A stretch of DNA of 26,252 nt from Clostridia bacterium (GCA_029239935.1 JARBTY010000019.1:1-26252), one strand, 5' to 3'. Positions 14,639 to 22,873 are shown, counted from the first letter of the stretch. Program-made: numbers and translations. Notes: generated by a model not told the origin, from the letters alone.

Positions 14639-15766
14639 ATGGACTCTCTTAGACCGCGGGTAGTAGCAGAAGTAAGTGTAGAGGCGATCAAACATAATTA
14701 CAAACAAATAAGAAAGATTGTACCAAGCCACACAGAGATAATGGGCATTGTAAAAGCTGATGGGTATGGTCATGGGGCCATTGAAGTTTCTAATATACTT
14801 CAGGGAGAAGGCGTTAACAGATTTGCAGTGGCTATAGCTAAAGAAGGTGAAGAACTAAGACATTCAGGGATTGTTTCACCCATCTTAGTCTTAGGTTATA
14901 CGCCGAGAGCTGATATTAAAACGCTCATTAAGAATGATTTGACGCAAACGGTTTTTTCATATGAGATGGCTAAATATATATCAGACGAAGCAGTAGTTCT
15001 TAATAAAACAGTTAATATTCATATTAAAATGGACACTGGGATGGGAAGGATAGGGTTTTTATCATCCCCCCAGAGTATTGAAGAAATCAAAAAAATAGCA
15101 GAGCTTCCTCACATTAATATGGAGGGGATATTCACTCATTTTTCAACGGCAGATGAAGAAGATGTCACCTACACTAGAAATCAATGGAGTATTTTTGAAG
15201 GTTTTTTAAAAGAGCTGAATGAAGTAGGGATAGACTTGCCGATTATACATGCTGCCAACAGCGCAGCCACTATGTATCATAGCTATGCACATCTCAATGT
15301 GGTAAGACCAGGCATTATATTATATGGCTATTATCCATCACACTTTCTGCAGAATCAGATTATCGATTTAAAACCAGCAATGACACTCAAATCACAGGTG
15401 GTACACGTTAAAGAATTGCCAGAAGGACATTATGTAAGCTATGGCAGAAAATATTATACCCATCAAAAAACAAAGATTGCTACGATACCCATCGGTTATG
15501 CAGATGGGTATTCGAGAAGACTAGCTGGCAAAGGAAGAGTCCTTATAAGGGGTGAATACGCCCAAATAGTAGGGAGTATTTGTATGGATCAATTTATGGT
15601 AGATGTCAGTCATATCCAAGACGTGCGTGTAGAGGATGAAGTTGTTATTTTCGGCAAGCAAGGGGATAAATGTATCCCTATAGAGGAAATTGCAGAAGGA
15701 CTAGATACAATTAATTATGAAATTATGTGTATGATTGGTAAGAGAGTTCCACGTTTATATATTTAA
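14639..15766 (+). CDS. alr: alanine racemase
   Basis: A PLP enzyme interconverting L- and D-alanine, the latter used in peptidoglycan. The 375-residue length is usual. The N-terminal barrel holds KADGYGHG with the PLP lysine Lys39; HIKMDTGMGRIGF (128-140) and HAANSAA (204-210) follow; the C-terminal domain holds the second catalytic base Tyr268 (VSYGRKY) and SICMDQFMVDVS. ATG is preceded by AAGGAGGT four to five bases upstream, 29 bp after the lipoprotein gene, so the two are likely cotranscribed. An extra alr beside a gerS-like gene in spore formers can be sporulation-specific; whether this is the housekeeping copy cannot be judged here. Confidence 0.96.
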   Translation: MDSLRPRVVAEVSVEAIKHNYKQIRKIVPSHTEIMGIVKADGYGHGAIEVSNILQGEGVNRFAVAIAKEGEELRHSGIVSPILVLGYTPRADIKTLIKNDLTQTVFSYEMAKYISDEAVVLNKTVNIHIKMDTGMGRIGFLSSPQSIEEIKKIAELPHINMEGIFTHFSTADEEDVTYTRNQWSIFEGFLKELNEVGIDLPIIHAANSAATMYHSYAHLNVVRPGIILYGYYPSHFLQNQIIDLKPAMTLKSQVVHVKELPEGHYVSYGRKYYTHQKTKIATIPIGYADGYSRRLAGKGRVLIRGEYAQIVGSICMDQFMVDVSHIQDVRVEDEVVIFGKQGDKCIPIEEIAEGLDTINYEIMCMIGKRVPRLYI

Positions 15767-15870
15767 AATTTTAAAAAAATGAATAACATCGTATAGAGTG
15801 ATTAAAAAATGGCAAAAATAACATTAGCTAGTTAGGAGTAAATCACGATGTTAGTGGGGAGTGGTTTGCA

Positions 15871-16062
15871 ATGACTAAGTCAAGAAGTGATATAAAAGTA
15901 AATGAAGATCCGTTAAAAGTGTCTTCAGCTAAAAAGCAAAAATTGACGATGAAAAAGGGATATCAAGAGATGGCAGAAATCAATTTATCCATTTCAAAAT
16001 TATATTTTGAAGTAGAAAGAGAGGCCGAGTCTTATTACGATTGCATAGCGGAGTGTGAGTAA
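15871..16062 (+). CDS. MazE-type antitoxin lacking a DNA-binding domain
   Basis: A 63-residue protein. Residues 27-63 ([20 protein letters not shown] then [17 protein letters not shown]) match the C-terminal toxin-binding tail of Firmicute EndoAI/MazE antitoxins, which ends in LAECE. The N-terminal part ([16 protein letters not shown]) is short and polar and has no ribbon-helix-helix domain, normally about 45 residues. No frame upstream restores one. ATG is preceded by GGGGAG. It ends two bases before mazF, so the pair is coupled. It should still neutralise MazF by burying its active site, but is unlikely to bind its own promoter. Confidence 0.75.
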   Translation: MTKSRSDIKVNEDPLKVSSAKKQKLTMKKGYQEMAEINLSISKLYFEVEREAESYYDCIAECE

Positions 16063-16064
16063 AA

Positions 16065-16412
16065 GTGCAAGTAAAACGTGGAGATATATTTTATGCAGAT
16101 TTAAGCCCAGTAATTGGGTCAGAACAGGGAGGTATAAGACCCGTTCTTGTGGTACAAAATGATATAGGTAATAAATTTAGCCCAACTGTAATATGTGCGG
16201 CAATCACTTCTAAGATTAATAAAGCAAAACTTCCCACCCATGTTGAGATTGATGCAGCAGAGTATGAACTTGTTAAAAATTCTGTAATACTTCTTGAACA
16301 AATTAGAACAATCGATAAAAAAAGACTTAAAGAGAAAATCTGCCATTTAGATGATGGACTTATGGATCAAGTAGATAAGAGCATTAAAATCAGCTTTGCA
16401 ATAAATACATAA
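16065..16412 (+). CDS. mazF: endoribonuclease MazF/EndoA toxin
   Basis: A 115-residue sequence-specific mRNA interferase of the Bacillus EndoA (NdoA) type. The core is near-invariant: [20 protein letters not shown] (residues 4-23), [30 protein letters not shown], and [16 protein letters not shown]; Arg in RGD and RP and the Thr/Ser after AAIT are active-site positions in the family. EndoA enzymes cut at U^ACAU; whether this one does is not visible. The start is GTG. Location after alr is the conserved position in Bacillus and clostridia. It ends before a terminator at 16422. Confidence 0.94.
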   Translation: MQVKRGDIFYADLSPVIGSEQGGIRPVLVVQNDIGNKFSPTVICAAITSKINKAKLPTHVEIDAAEYELVKNSVILLEQIRTIDKKRLKEKICHLDDGLMDQVDKSIKISFAINT

Positions 16413-16421
16413 AAATGTATC

Positions 16422-16456
16422 GAGGGGTTTCTTGACAAAAGAAACCTTCTTTTTTG
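16422..16456 (+). terminator. intrinsic terminator after mazF
   Basis: GGGGTTTCTT (16424-16433) pairs with AAGAAACCTT (16439-16448) with two G-T pairs at the base, followed by TTCTTTTTTG. Confidence 0.78.
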
Positions 16457-16529
16457 TATTCATTCAAAATGAAGTATGTTAAAATGGTGGGATAAGATAA
16501 CTAGCATAAGACAATAAGGAGAAAGAGTC

Positions 16530-17456
16530 ATGCAATTAACAGAAGTTTATACACAGTTAGGGATATTATTTTTATTAATGTTTTTTGGATATGGTCTAGG
16601 AAAAGTTCAGGTCATTACATCTGTCGGTACAGAAGTGTTTTCAAAATTTATTGTTAAAGTGGCTTTGCCAGCCATTATCATATCAGGAATGATCATTCCA
16701 TTGACACCAGAAAAGTTACATACTGCCATCTATATTGTTGCATTATCTATAGCGACATATGCTCTTGCATATGGGGTGGCCATAGGATTTTCAAAACTCT
16801 TTATAAAAGATAGGAGTGAAAGAGGTGTTTATAGTTTTGCCATTGTTTTTTCAAATGCAGGTTTTATGGGGTATCCCGTTCTGCAGGCACTATTTGGCAA
16901 AGAGGCTATCTTTTACGGTGCAATATACAATATAACTTTTAACATACTCCTTTATACGCTTGGCATAAAGCTCATGGAAATGAAAAGTGACACCAAAAGT
17001 CAATTCAATTTAAAGCATCTTATTAATCCAGGAGTTACAGCTAGTATCATAGGATTAATCTTATTTACTACAGGTATACCTCTGCCTAAGTTTGTGATAG
17101 GGACAATAGATGCAGTAGGGAGTCTTTGTACACCGTTATCTATGATTACAATAGGGGCTATGCTTAGTAGTCTGCCGATTAAAAAGATGTTTAGTGGAGC
17201 TAAAGTCTATTTACTTACGGGTACAAGACTGATCATTTTGCCTTTATTAACGTTTGGTTTGCTAAAATATGTTTTAAGAATAGAGGACAGCTGGCTTTTG
17301 GCAATTCCTGTTATTGTTGCGGGTATGCCTGTAGCCAGTAATGCAGCTATGATGGCCAAACAATATGATAATAACCCTGAGATTGCATCTCAGACTATTC
17401 TTGTATCAACATTATTGAGTGCAATAACCATCCCTTTATTGGCATACTTATTATAA
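16530..17456 (+). CDS. AEC-family (auxin efflux carrier-like) transporter
   Basis: A 308-residue inner-membrane protein with about ten hydrophobic helices in two five-helix halves: the first half ends near GFMGYPVLQALFG, the second begins near LINPGVTASIIGLILF. SNAGFMGYPV and the second-half GMPVASNAAMMAKQYDNNPEIASQTILVSTLLS are typical of bacterial AEC permeases (malonate and related acid carriers). The substrate is probably a carboxylate, but none can be named. ATG with AAGGAGA eight bases upstream. It appears to be monocistronic between the mazF terminator and the mcsA operon. Confidence 0.88.
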   Translation: MQLTEVYTQLGILFLLMFFGYGLGKVQVITSVGTEVFSKFIVKVALPAIIISGMIIPLTPEKLHTAIYIVALSIATYALAYGVAIGFSKLFIKDRSERGVYSFAIVFSNAGFMGYPVLQALFGKEAIFYGAIYNITFNILLYTLGIKLMEMKSDTKSQFNLKHLINPGVTASIIGLILFTTGIPLPKFVIGTIDAVGSLCTPLSMITIGAMLSSLPIKKMFSGAKVYLLTGTRLIILPLLTFGLLKYVLRIEDSWLLAIPVIVAGMPVASNAAMMAKQYDNNPEIASQTILVSTLLSAITIPLLAYLL

Positions 17457-17484
17457 AATAATCTATACAAATTTAAAATATTAG

Positions 17485-17513
17485 TAGAAAAAAAAGAAGG
17501 ACTTCACTATAAT
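17485..17513 (+). promoter_or_regulatory. candidate promoter of the zinc-ribbon/mcsA/mcsB/clpC operon
   Basis: TAGAAA (17485-17490) and a consensus TATAAT (17508-17513) with a 17-bp spacer, 42 bp before the start of the zinc-ribbon gene. I see no CtsR heptad repeat (GGTCAAA-type) or CIRCE element around it. Confidence 0.55.
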
Positions 17514-17554
17514 ATATTTAAAATAAGTTAATAATAACTCGAGGAGGTCATCAT

Positions 17555-18019
17555 ATGGCAGATGTATTTAGTAAATTAGGAGAAAGTATTAAGACAACAT
17601 TTAAAGAAGCCACTGCGCAAACGCAAAAGTCAGTTGATCAAACAGTTTATAGAACTGAATTATTAAGTAAAAAAAATGAACTCAAAAAAGCTTATCAACA
17701 ATTGGGGGAAGCTCAGTACGAGGCCTATATCCATAACACGGAGGAGGAAGTGCCTGCTTCGTTATATACAAAAATCGAGACCATGATAAAAGAAATCACA
17801 CAGATTGAAAGACAGGTAGAAGACATTGTAACCACTCAAAAAGATAGTTTTGATACCTTTAAAAGGACAGTCAAGACCACTTGGGATGAAAATATGTCCA
17901 AACAACCAAGACCAGAAAAAGGTGAAGATGGCGTAGAGATTATGAAAATTTGCAGTCACTGTAATGTGGGAAATAATATTAATGCTTCTTATTGTATTAG
18001 CTGTGGCAACAAATTCTAA
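17555..18019 (+). CDS. coiled-coil protein with C-terminal zinc ribbon
   Basis: A 154-residue protein of unknown function. Residues 15-115 are helical and likely form an antiparallel coiled coil (KKNELKKAYQQLGEAQYEAY, then LYTKIETMIKEITQIERQVEDI). The last 25 residues form a zinc ribbon with C133-x2-C136 and C147-x2-C150 (CSHCNVGNNINASYCISCG). ATG with GAGGAGGT six bases upstream. It lies 15 bp before mcsA, where ctsR normally stands, so it is probably the first gene of the clpC operon, but it has no helix-turn-helix and is not CtsR. Confidence 0.75.
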   Translation: MADVFSKLGESIKTTFKEATAQTQKSVDQTVYRTELLSKKNELKKAYQQLGEAQYEAYIHNTEEEVPASLYTKIETMIKEITQIERQVEDIVTTQKDSFDTFKRTVKTTWDENMSKQPRPEKGEDGVEIMKICSHCNVGNNINASYCISCGNKF

Positions 18020-18034
18020 TAAGGAGTGATAACC

Positions 18035-18565
18035 ATGCTTTGTGAAAAGTGCAAAAAAAATGAAGCAACTATTTATGTAAGTGAGATAACTAACGGACAA
18101 AAAACAGGACATTATTTATGTAATGAGTGTATAAAGCTTACTGAAAATAACATTGGCACTCAGGCCATATTGTTTAATGATTTTATATCAGAACTGATGA
18201 AAATAGCTTTGGAAGAAGGTTATTTAAAATCACCTAAAACCCCCCTGCCAAAGAAATGTCCACAGTGCGGGCTATCTCTTGATGAATTTTTGAAGATTGG
18301 TAAGTTTGGATGCAAAGCGTGTTACACGACTTTTGATAATGAACTTAGAAATGCATTTATTAATGTACATGGCAATATAAAGCATGTGGGTAAAGCCATA
18401 CAAGTTGATGCCAAAACTGAACATTTCAGTAAAAGCAGACAAAGGCAAGAAAAATTAGGCAGACTTGAAGGCGCTCTTAAAAAAGCTATACAAGATGAAG
18501 CTTATGAAGAGGCAGCGAGGCTCAGAGACGAGATAAAAGCTATTAAAGCAGGGGGAGAAGACTGA
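18035..18565 (+). CDS. mcsA: protein-arginine kinase activator McsA
   Basis: McsA binds and activates the arginine kinase McsB. The 176-residue product has two zinc sites, C3/C6 with C29/C32 and C75/C78 with C93/C96 (CPQCGLSLDEF then GCKACY), and a C-terminal UVR domain at about 138-172 (KLGRLEGALKKAIQDEAYEEA), matching the family in order and length. ATG 18035 with AAGGAGTGA is chosen over an in-frame ATT nine bases upstream. Its TGA overlaps the mcsB ATG by one base. Confidence 0.94.
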   Translation: MLCEKCKKNEATIYVSEITNGQKTGHYLCNECIKLTENNIGTQAILFNDFISELMKIALEEGYLKSPKTPLPKKCPQCGLSLDEFLKIGKFGCKACYTTFDNELRNAFINVHGNIKHVGKAIQVDAKTEHFSKSRQRQEKLGRLEGALKKAIQDEAYEEAARLRDEIKAIKAGGED

Positions 18566-19578
18566 TGTGGTATCAGAATGTAGCAGCAGATGATATAGTC
18601 ATTTCACACCGTATAAGACTTGCCAGAAATCTAGTCAATTATAGATTCTCAATAAAAATGAATGAAGAAGAAGCTTATGAGATTATTGACCAAGTAAAAC
18701 AAGCAGTAACAAAGATTCCAGATTATAAATTCAGCATCATAGAGCCCCATATAATCAATGATGTGCAAAAACAGCAGCTTGTAGAGACTCACCTCATCAG
18801 TCCCCTTTTGGCAGAAACCGCTTTTCCGACAATGGTTATCTATAACGAAGATAGAAGTATAAGTATTATGATCAATGAGGAAGACCATATCCGTATACAG
18901 TGCATGCAGGCAGGCAATGATATTCAAAAAACTTGGGAAATAGCTTCAGAGCTAGATGATCAGATATCAAAGATACTAAAATACGCTTTTCATAAAGAAT
19001 ATGGCTATATGACATCCTGTATTACCAATGCAGGCACAGGACTTCGGGCTTCTTTTATGGTGCACCTGCCAATGCTCAGCAAGACGGGACATATAGGAAC
19101 TATTTTTGAAAGCTTACAAAAGTTAGGTATGCAGATAAGAGGTATGTATGGAGAAGGCACAAAAGCGCTAGGTGATATCTATCAGATATCTAATCAGCTG
19201 ACATTAGGAAGAAATGAGATAGATCTTATTGCCATCACCAAAAATGTTACGCATAATTTGGTAGAAAAAGAAGAGTATATCAGAAATCATATATCAGATA
19301 TCAGCAAAAGAGCACTTATAGATAAACTCTATAGATCCTATGGTATCCTAAGGTACGCAAGAGAATTATCTACAGGAGAGGCTATGGAATTATTATCTGA
19401 TGTTAAATTAGGTTTTGAAATGGGTATTTATGATTTTAAAAAGCCTACTTATAATCTTTATGAAATGATGTTAATGTGTCAAGATGGCGTGATGCTCTCA
19501 AAATCTCAAAATTTAAATCAAAGTATTTCGCTTAATAGTCTGCGCGCAGCAACTATTAGGCAATATCTCGAAATATAG
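18565..19578 (+). CDS. mcsB: protein-arginine kinase McsB
   Basis: Phosphorylates arginines on damaged proteins, marking them for ClpCP. The 337-residue protein has the phosphagen-kinase fold: ISHRIRLARNL (13-23), NEEDHIRIQ (104-112), SCITNAGTGLRAS (151-163) with the active-site Cys152, and RGMYGEGTKALGDIYQISN (192-210). The C-terminal RAATIRQYLE (327-336) matches the phosphoarginine-binding region RAxxIR. Start ATG overlaps the mcsA stop (TGATG), with GGGGGAG before it, so the kinase and its activator are translationally coupled. Confidence 0.96.
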   Translation: MWYQNVAADDIVISHRIRLARNLVNYRFSIKMNEEEAYEIIDQVKQAVTKIPDYKFSIIEPHIINDVQKQQLVETHLISPLLAETAFPTMVIYNEDRSISIMINEEDHIRIQCMQAGNDIQKTWEIASELDDQISKILKYAFHKEYGYMTSCITNAGTGLRASFMVHLPMLSKTGHIGTIFESLQKLGMQIRGMYGEGTKALGDIYQISNQLTLGRNEIDLIAITKNVTHNLVEKEEYIRNHISDISKRALIDKLYRSYGILRYARELSTGEAMELLSDVKLGFEMGIYDFKKPTYNLYEMMLMCQDGVMLSKSQNLNQSISLNSLRAATIRQYLEI

Positions 19579-19597
19579 TAAGACAGGAGATGAACAT

Positions 19598-22045
19598 ATG
19601 GAAGTAAAGTTTACAGCACAAGCACAAGCGGCTATTGAATACGCAGAGCAGATGATGGCGGAGTTCAGACATGGTTATCTGGGAACAGAGCACCTTTTGG
19701 TGGGACTTATTCATACGGACAACTCTGTAGCTAAAAAAGCACTTGAGGACTATGGCATTACAGAAGAGGATCTTCTGGATAAAATAAAAGAAGTCATTGG
19801 CATGGGTCAGGTAGCGCTGGTAGCACCTAAAGATTTTACACCTAGAGTCAAAAGGATTTTTGAAGTAAGTTCACAATTTGCAAGGCAATTAGGCACAAAT
19901 GCTATTGGCACAGAACATTTATTAATCTCTATTCTAAAAGAAAAAACTTGTGTGGGGGTAAAGCTGCTAGAATCGCTAGGGGTTAATGCAAGCAAGCTGC
20001 TTGCAGCACTTATAGATATGCTTACAGGAGGCACCCAAAAGACTGAGGTCAGCTTTGCAACCTCCAACCAAAGTGTTAAGGAAGGCAAATCAACGACACC
20101 TACACTGGATAAATACAGTCGTGATTTAACACAGCTTGCCAGAGAGGATAAGTTTGATCCTATCATCGGCAGAGAGACAGAGATTGAAAGGGTTGTACAG
20201 ATTCTTTCAAGAAGAACCAAAAACAATCCTTGTCTTGTTGGAGAACCTGGAGTAGGGAAAACGGCAGTAGTAGAGGGATTAGCCCAAAAAATAGTTGGAG
20301 GGACAATTCCCGAACTCTTAAAAGATAGAAGAGTAGTTTCCCTTGATTTGTCATCTATGATATCAGGTACCAAATATAGAGGTGAGTTTGAGGAACGTAT
20401 TAACAAAGTTTTAGAAGAGGTTCGTACGGCTGGGGACATTATTTTGTTTATTGATGAGCTTCATACCATTATTGGAGCAGGAGCTGCAGAAGGAGCCATG
20501 GATGCCTCCAATATCTTAAAACCTTCTTTGGCAAGAGGCGAGATTCAGCTCGTAGGTGCAACGACCTTAGATGAATACAGAAAGCATATTGAAAAAGATG
20601 CGGCTCTCGAAAGACGTTTTCAACCTGTACAGGTCAACGAGCCTTCCGAAGAAGAAACAATAGAAATTCTTAAGGGCATAAAAGATAAATATGAAGTACA
20701 TCATCAAGTACAGATTACAAGTGAAGCTATTAGTGCAGCGGTTAAACTGTCTAGCAGATATATTGCAGACAGATATTTGCCTGATAAAGCCATTGACCTC
20801 TTGGATGAAGCTGCTTCAAAGGTGAGATTAAGAGCCTATACTTCACCAGCCAACATTAAAGACTTAGAGGAAGAACTTCTGAAATGCAGCAAAGAAAAAG
20901 AAGATGCTATTGTTAATGAAGAATATGAAAAAGCTGGACAAATCAAACAAAAAGAAAATCAAATCAAAGAAAAGATAGCCAGTGCAAAAGTAGAATGGGA
21001 ATCAAAACACACTAAAAATACTCAAATCGTATCTGAAGATGAAATCGCAGACATTGTAAGCAGCTGGACCCATATCCCAGTTAAAAGGCTAGCTGAAGAA
21101 GAGTTTGAAAGGCTTCAGAGTATGGAAAAGATTCTGCATGAAAGAGTGATTGGACAGGATGAAGCGATTGTAGCTGTTTCTAAAGCAGTAAGAAGAGGCC
21201 GTGTAGGACTCAAGGATCCAAACAGACCGATCGGTTCCTTTTTATTCTTAGGGCCAACAGGGGTAGGAAAAACTGAACTGACCAAAGCATTGGCAGAAGC
21301 TATGTTTGGTGATGAAAATGCTATGATTAGGATTGATATGTCAGAGTATATGGAAAAGCATACTGTATCTAAACTCATCGGTTCGCCACCAGGTTATGTT
21401 GGATATGATGAAGGCGGGCAGCTTACTGAAAAAGTAAGAAGAAAGCCATACTCCGTCATATTATTTGATGAAATCGAAAAAGCACATCCGGATGTCTTTA
21501 ACATTCTTTTACAGGTGTTAGATGATGGGCATATTACAGACTCAAGGGGCAGAAGAATAAACTTTAAAAATACAATCATCATTATGACTTCTAATATTGG
21601 GGCCAGAAATATTATAGAACCTAAAAAACTTGGTTTTATCTCGTATGAAGATGTAAGTAAATCTTACCAGGACATGAAAAAAAGTGTTATAGAAGAAGTT
21701 AAACGTATTTTTAGACCAGAGTTCTTAAACAGACTAGATGAGATGATCGTATTCCATCCATTAACAACAGAAAATATTAGAGAAATTGCAGACGTTATGA
21801 TAAAAAGTTTGCTGAAAAGAATCACAAAAAATGTAGGTATTGAAATCGAACTGACAAAAGAGACATTAGATTTTCTGGCAGCTAAAGGCTATAATCAAGC
21901 CTATGGTGCAAGGCCGTTAAGAAGAACGATTCAAACTTATATTGAAGATAAATTATCAGATGAGATCTTAGACGGTAAAATTAAAGAAGGTGACAGGGTG
22001 CTTGTAAACATCGAAGGAGACGCATGTACCTTTACGAAACAATAA
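19598..22045 (+). CDS. clpC: ATP-dependent Clp protease ATP-binding subunit ClpC
   Basis: A hexameric AAA+ unfoldase that feeds arginine-phosphorylated proteins to ClpP. In 815 residues: a double Clp-N repeat (1-145, with LGTEHLLVGL and IGTEHLLISI), AAA module 1 (Walker A GEPGVGKT 215-222, Walker B ILFIDELHTIIGAGAAEGAMD), a ClpC-type middle domain with UVR-like coiled coil (about 415-480), AAA module 2 (GPTGVGKT 552-559, SEYMEKHTVSKLIGSPPGYVGYDEGG), a ClpP-docking loop LGF at 678-680, and the C-terminal D2-small domain. All parts look intact. ATG with ACAGGAGATG upstream, 19 bp after mcsB. A TATAAT box stands downstream at 22077. Confidence 0.97.
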   Translation: MEVKFTAQAQAAIEYAEQMMAEFRHGYLGTEHLLVGLIHTDNSVAKKALEDYGITEEDLLDKIKEVIGMGQVALVAPKDFTPRVKRIFEVSSQFARQLGTNAIGTEHLLISILKEKTCVGVKLLESLGVNASKLLAALIDMLTGGTQKTEVSFATSNQSVKEGKSTTPTLDKYSRDLTQLAREDKFDPIIGRETEIERVVQILSRRTKNNPCLVGEPGVGKTAVVEGLAQKIVGGTIPELLKDRRVVSLDLSSMISGTKYRGEFEERINKVLEEVRTAGDIILFIDELHTIIGAGAAEGAMDASNILKPSLARGEIQLVGATTLDEYRKHIEKDAALERRFQPVQVNEPSEEETIEILKGIKDKYEVHHQVQITSEAISAAVKLSSRYIADRYLPDKAIDLLDEAASKVRLRAYTSPANIKDLEEELLKCSKEKEDAIVNEEYEKAGQIKQKENQIKEKIASAKVEWESKHTKNTQIVSEDEIADIVSSWTHIPVKRLAEEEFERLQSMEKILHERVIGQDEAIVAVSKAVRRGRVGLKDPNRPIGSFLFLGPTGVGKTELTKALAEAMFGDENAMIRIDMSEYMEKHTVSKLIGSPPGYVGYDEGGQLTEKVRRKPYSVILFDEIEKAHPDVFNILLQVLDDGHITDSRGRRINFKNTIIIMTSNIGARNIIEPKKLGFISYEDVSKSYQDMKKSVIEEVKRIFRPEFLNRLDEMIVFHPLTTENIREIADVMIKSLLKRITKNVGIEIELTKETLDFLAAKGYNQAYGARPLRRTIQTYIEDKLSDEILDGKIKEGDRVLVNIEGDACTFTKQ

Positions 22046-22150
22046 TATTACCATATACTTTTTAATTTAAATCATGTATAATAAAAGCATATTTATAATA
22101 AATAGATAAATAAATAAATGAAAGTATTAAAAACATTGGAGGATTTAGCA

Positions 22151-22561
22151 ATGGCTGTTGTTAATGAGATTATTAGAGTGGAAAATGATGGAACACTTAG
22201 TTTTGGAAACTATGAGCTTTCAGAAAAGACGAAAGTGCTGGACTTTGAAGTAGATGGCAGATTATATAAAGCAAAAACGTTCTTTGAAGTTACAAAGCTT
22301 AAAAGAGATGGAGCTTTAGTTTATGAATCCATTCCAGGTACAGCAGTGCATAACCTTAAGATAACCGATAAAAGTTTAAGTTTCTTAGTAGAAGGCAATG
22401 GAAGTTCACAAATTACGTTAGAACTTGAGTCAAATACAGAATATAAATTAATGATTAATGATGTTATTGTAGGGAATGTCAAATCAACTGTGGCAGGTAA
22501 AGTCAACTTTTCAGTAGATTGTGCAAAAGAGTCACAAGCAGTTGTATTAAGAAAAATTTAA
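22151..22561 (+). CDS. conserved hypothetical protein, beta-rich
   Basis: A 136-residue protein with no signal peptide, membrane segment or cysteine pair. It is mostly short beta strands (DGTLSFGNYEL, TKVLDFEVDGRLYKAKTF, NTEYKLMINDVIVGNV). I recognise the N-terminal pattern MAVVNEIIRVEnDGTLSFGNY from Lachnospiraceae proteins often labelled endosialidase; that label has no catalytic support here, and I do not assign a function. The start is ATG 22151, with GGAGGA seven bases upstream; the earlier in-frame ATG at 22118 has none. A strong terminator follows, so it is monocistronic, with a TATAAT at 22077-22082. Confidence 0.72.
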   Translation: MAVVNEIIRVENDGTLSFGNYELSEKTKVLDFEVDGRLYKAKTFFEVTKLKRDGALVYESIPGTAVHNLKITDKSLSFLVEGNGSSQITLELESNTEYKLMINDVIVGNVKSTVAGKVNFSVDCAKESQAVVLRKI

Positions 22562-22582
22562 TAGATTATTCTTTTCAAAACA

Positions 22583-22629
22583 AAAAACGAGGATAAATAA
22601 AGTGTTACACTTTATTTATCCTCGTTTTT
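22583..22629. terminator. intrinsic terminator
   Basis: A perfect 22-bp stem (AAAAACGAGGATAAATAAAG arm with its complement, small TTA loop) ending in TTTTT. It separates the hypothetical gene from the uronate operon. Confidence 0.93.
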
Positions 22630-22711
22630 ATGGAGCTATTTATATAGGACTAAATGAATAAAAATAGCTAATGGGCGGAAACTAATAAAGTTATAAAATA
22701 TAAAAAGGATA

Positions 22712-22740
22712 TTGACTAGAAATAGAACAAATGATATAGT
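22712..22740 (+). promoter_or_regulatory. promoter of the gntR-kduI-aldolase-kduD operon
   Basis: TTGACT (22712-22717) and TATAGT (22735-22740) with a 17-bp spacer. Two GTATAC palindromes follow directly, leaving a leader of about 125 nt before the gntR start. Confidence 0.75.
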
Positions 22741-22745
22741 TATTT

Positions 22746-22763
22746 TAACTTGTATACAAGTTA
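22746..22763. promoter_or_regulatory. GntR operator 1, perfect 18-bp palindrome
   Basis: TAACTTGTATACAAGTTA is fully self-complementary. It begins 6 bp after the -10 box, on the likely transcription start. The TTGTATACAA core resembles operators of FCD-type uronate regulators. Confidence 0.75.
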
Positions 22764-22765
22764 CA

Positions 22766-22780
22766 TTTGTATACATAAAT
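22766..22780. promoter_or_regulatory. GntR operator 2
   Basis: TTTGTATACATAAAT shares the core TGTATACA with operator 1; the two centres are 17 bp apart. Confidence 0.6.
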
Positions 22781-22873
22781 AGAGGTACCTAAACCTGAAA
22801 CTATATAATATGCACAATGAAATAAATAGAATAGCTAAAGGATTAAAAGAATCAAGTCTAGGGAGGTGTTAAC

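Noticed and set aside
16432..16460. TTGACA at 16432 as the promoter of the AEC transporter gene
   Set aside because: It lies within the loop of the mazF terminator and has no acceptable -10 box at the right distance.
17461..17554. CtsR heptad repeat or CIRCE element before the clpC operon
   Set aside because: I looked for GGTCAAA-type repeats and TTAGCACTC/GAGTGCTAA and saw neither.
19807..20439. Minus-strand reading frame of 210 codons inside clpC
   Set aside because: It lies fully antisense to the conserved AAA module of clpC; long antisense frames of this kind follow from codon bias. No ribosome site or known motif.
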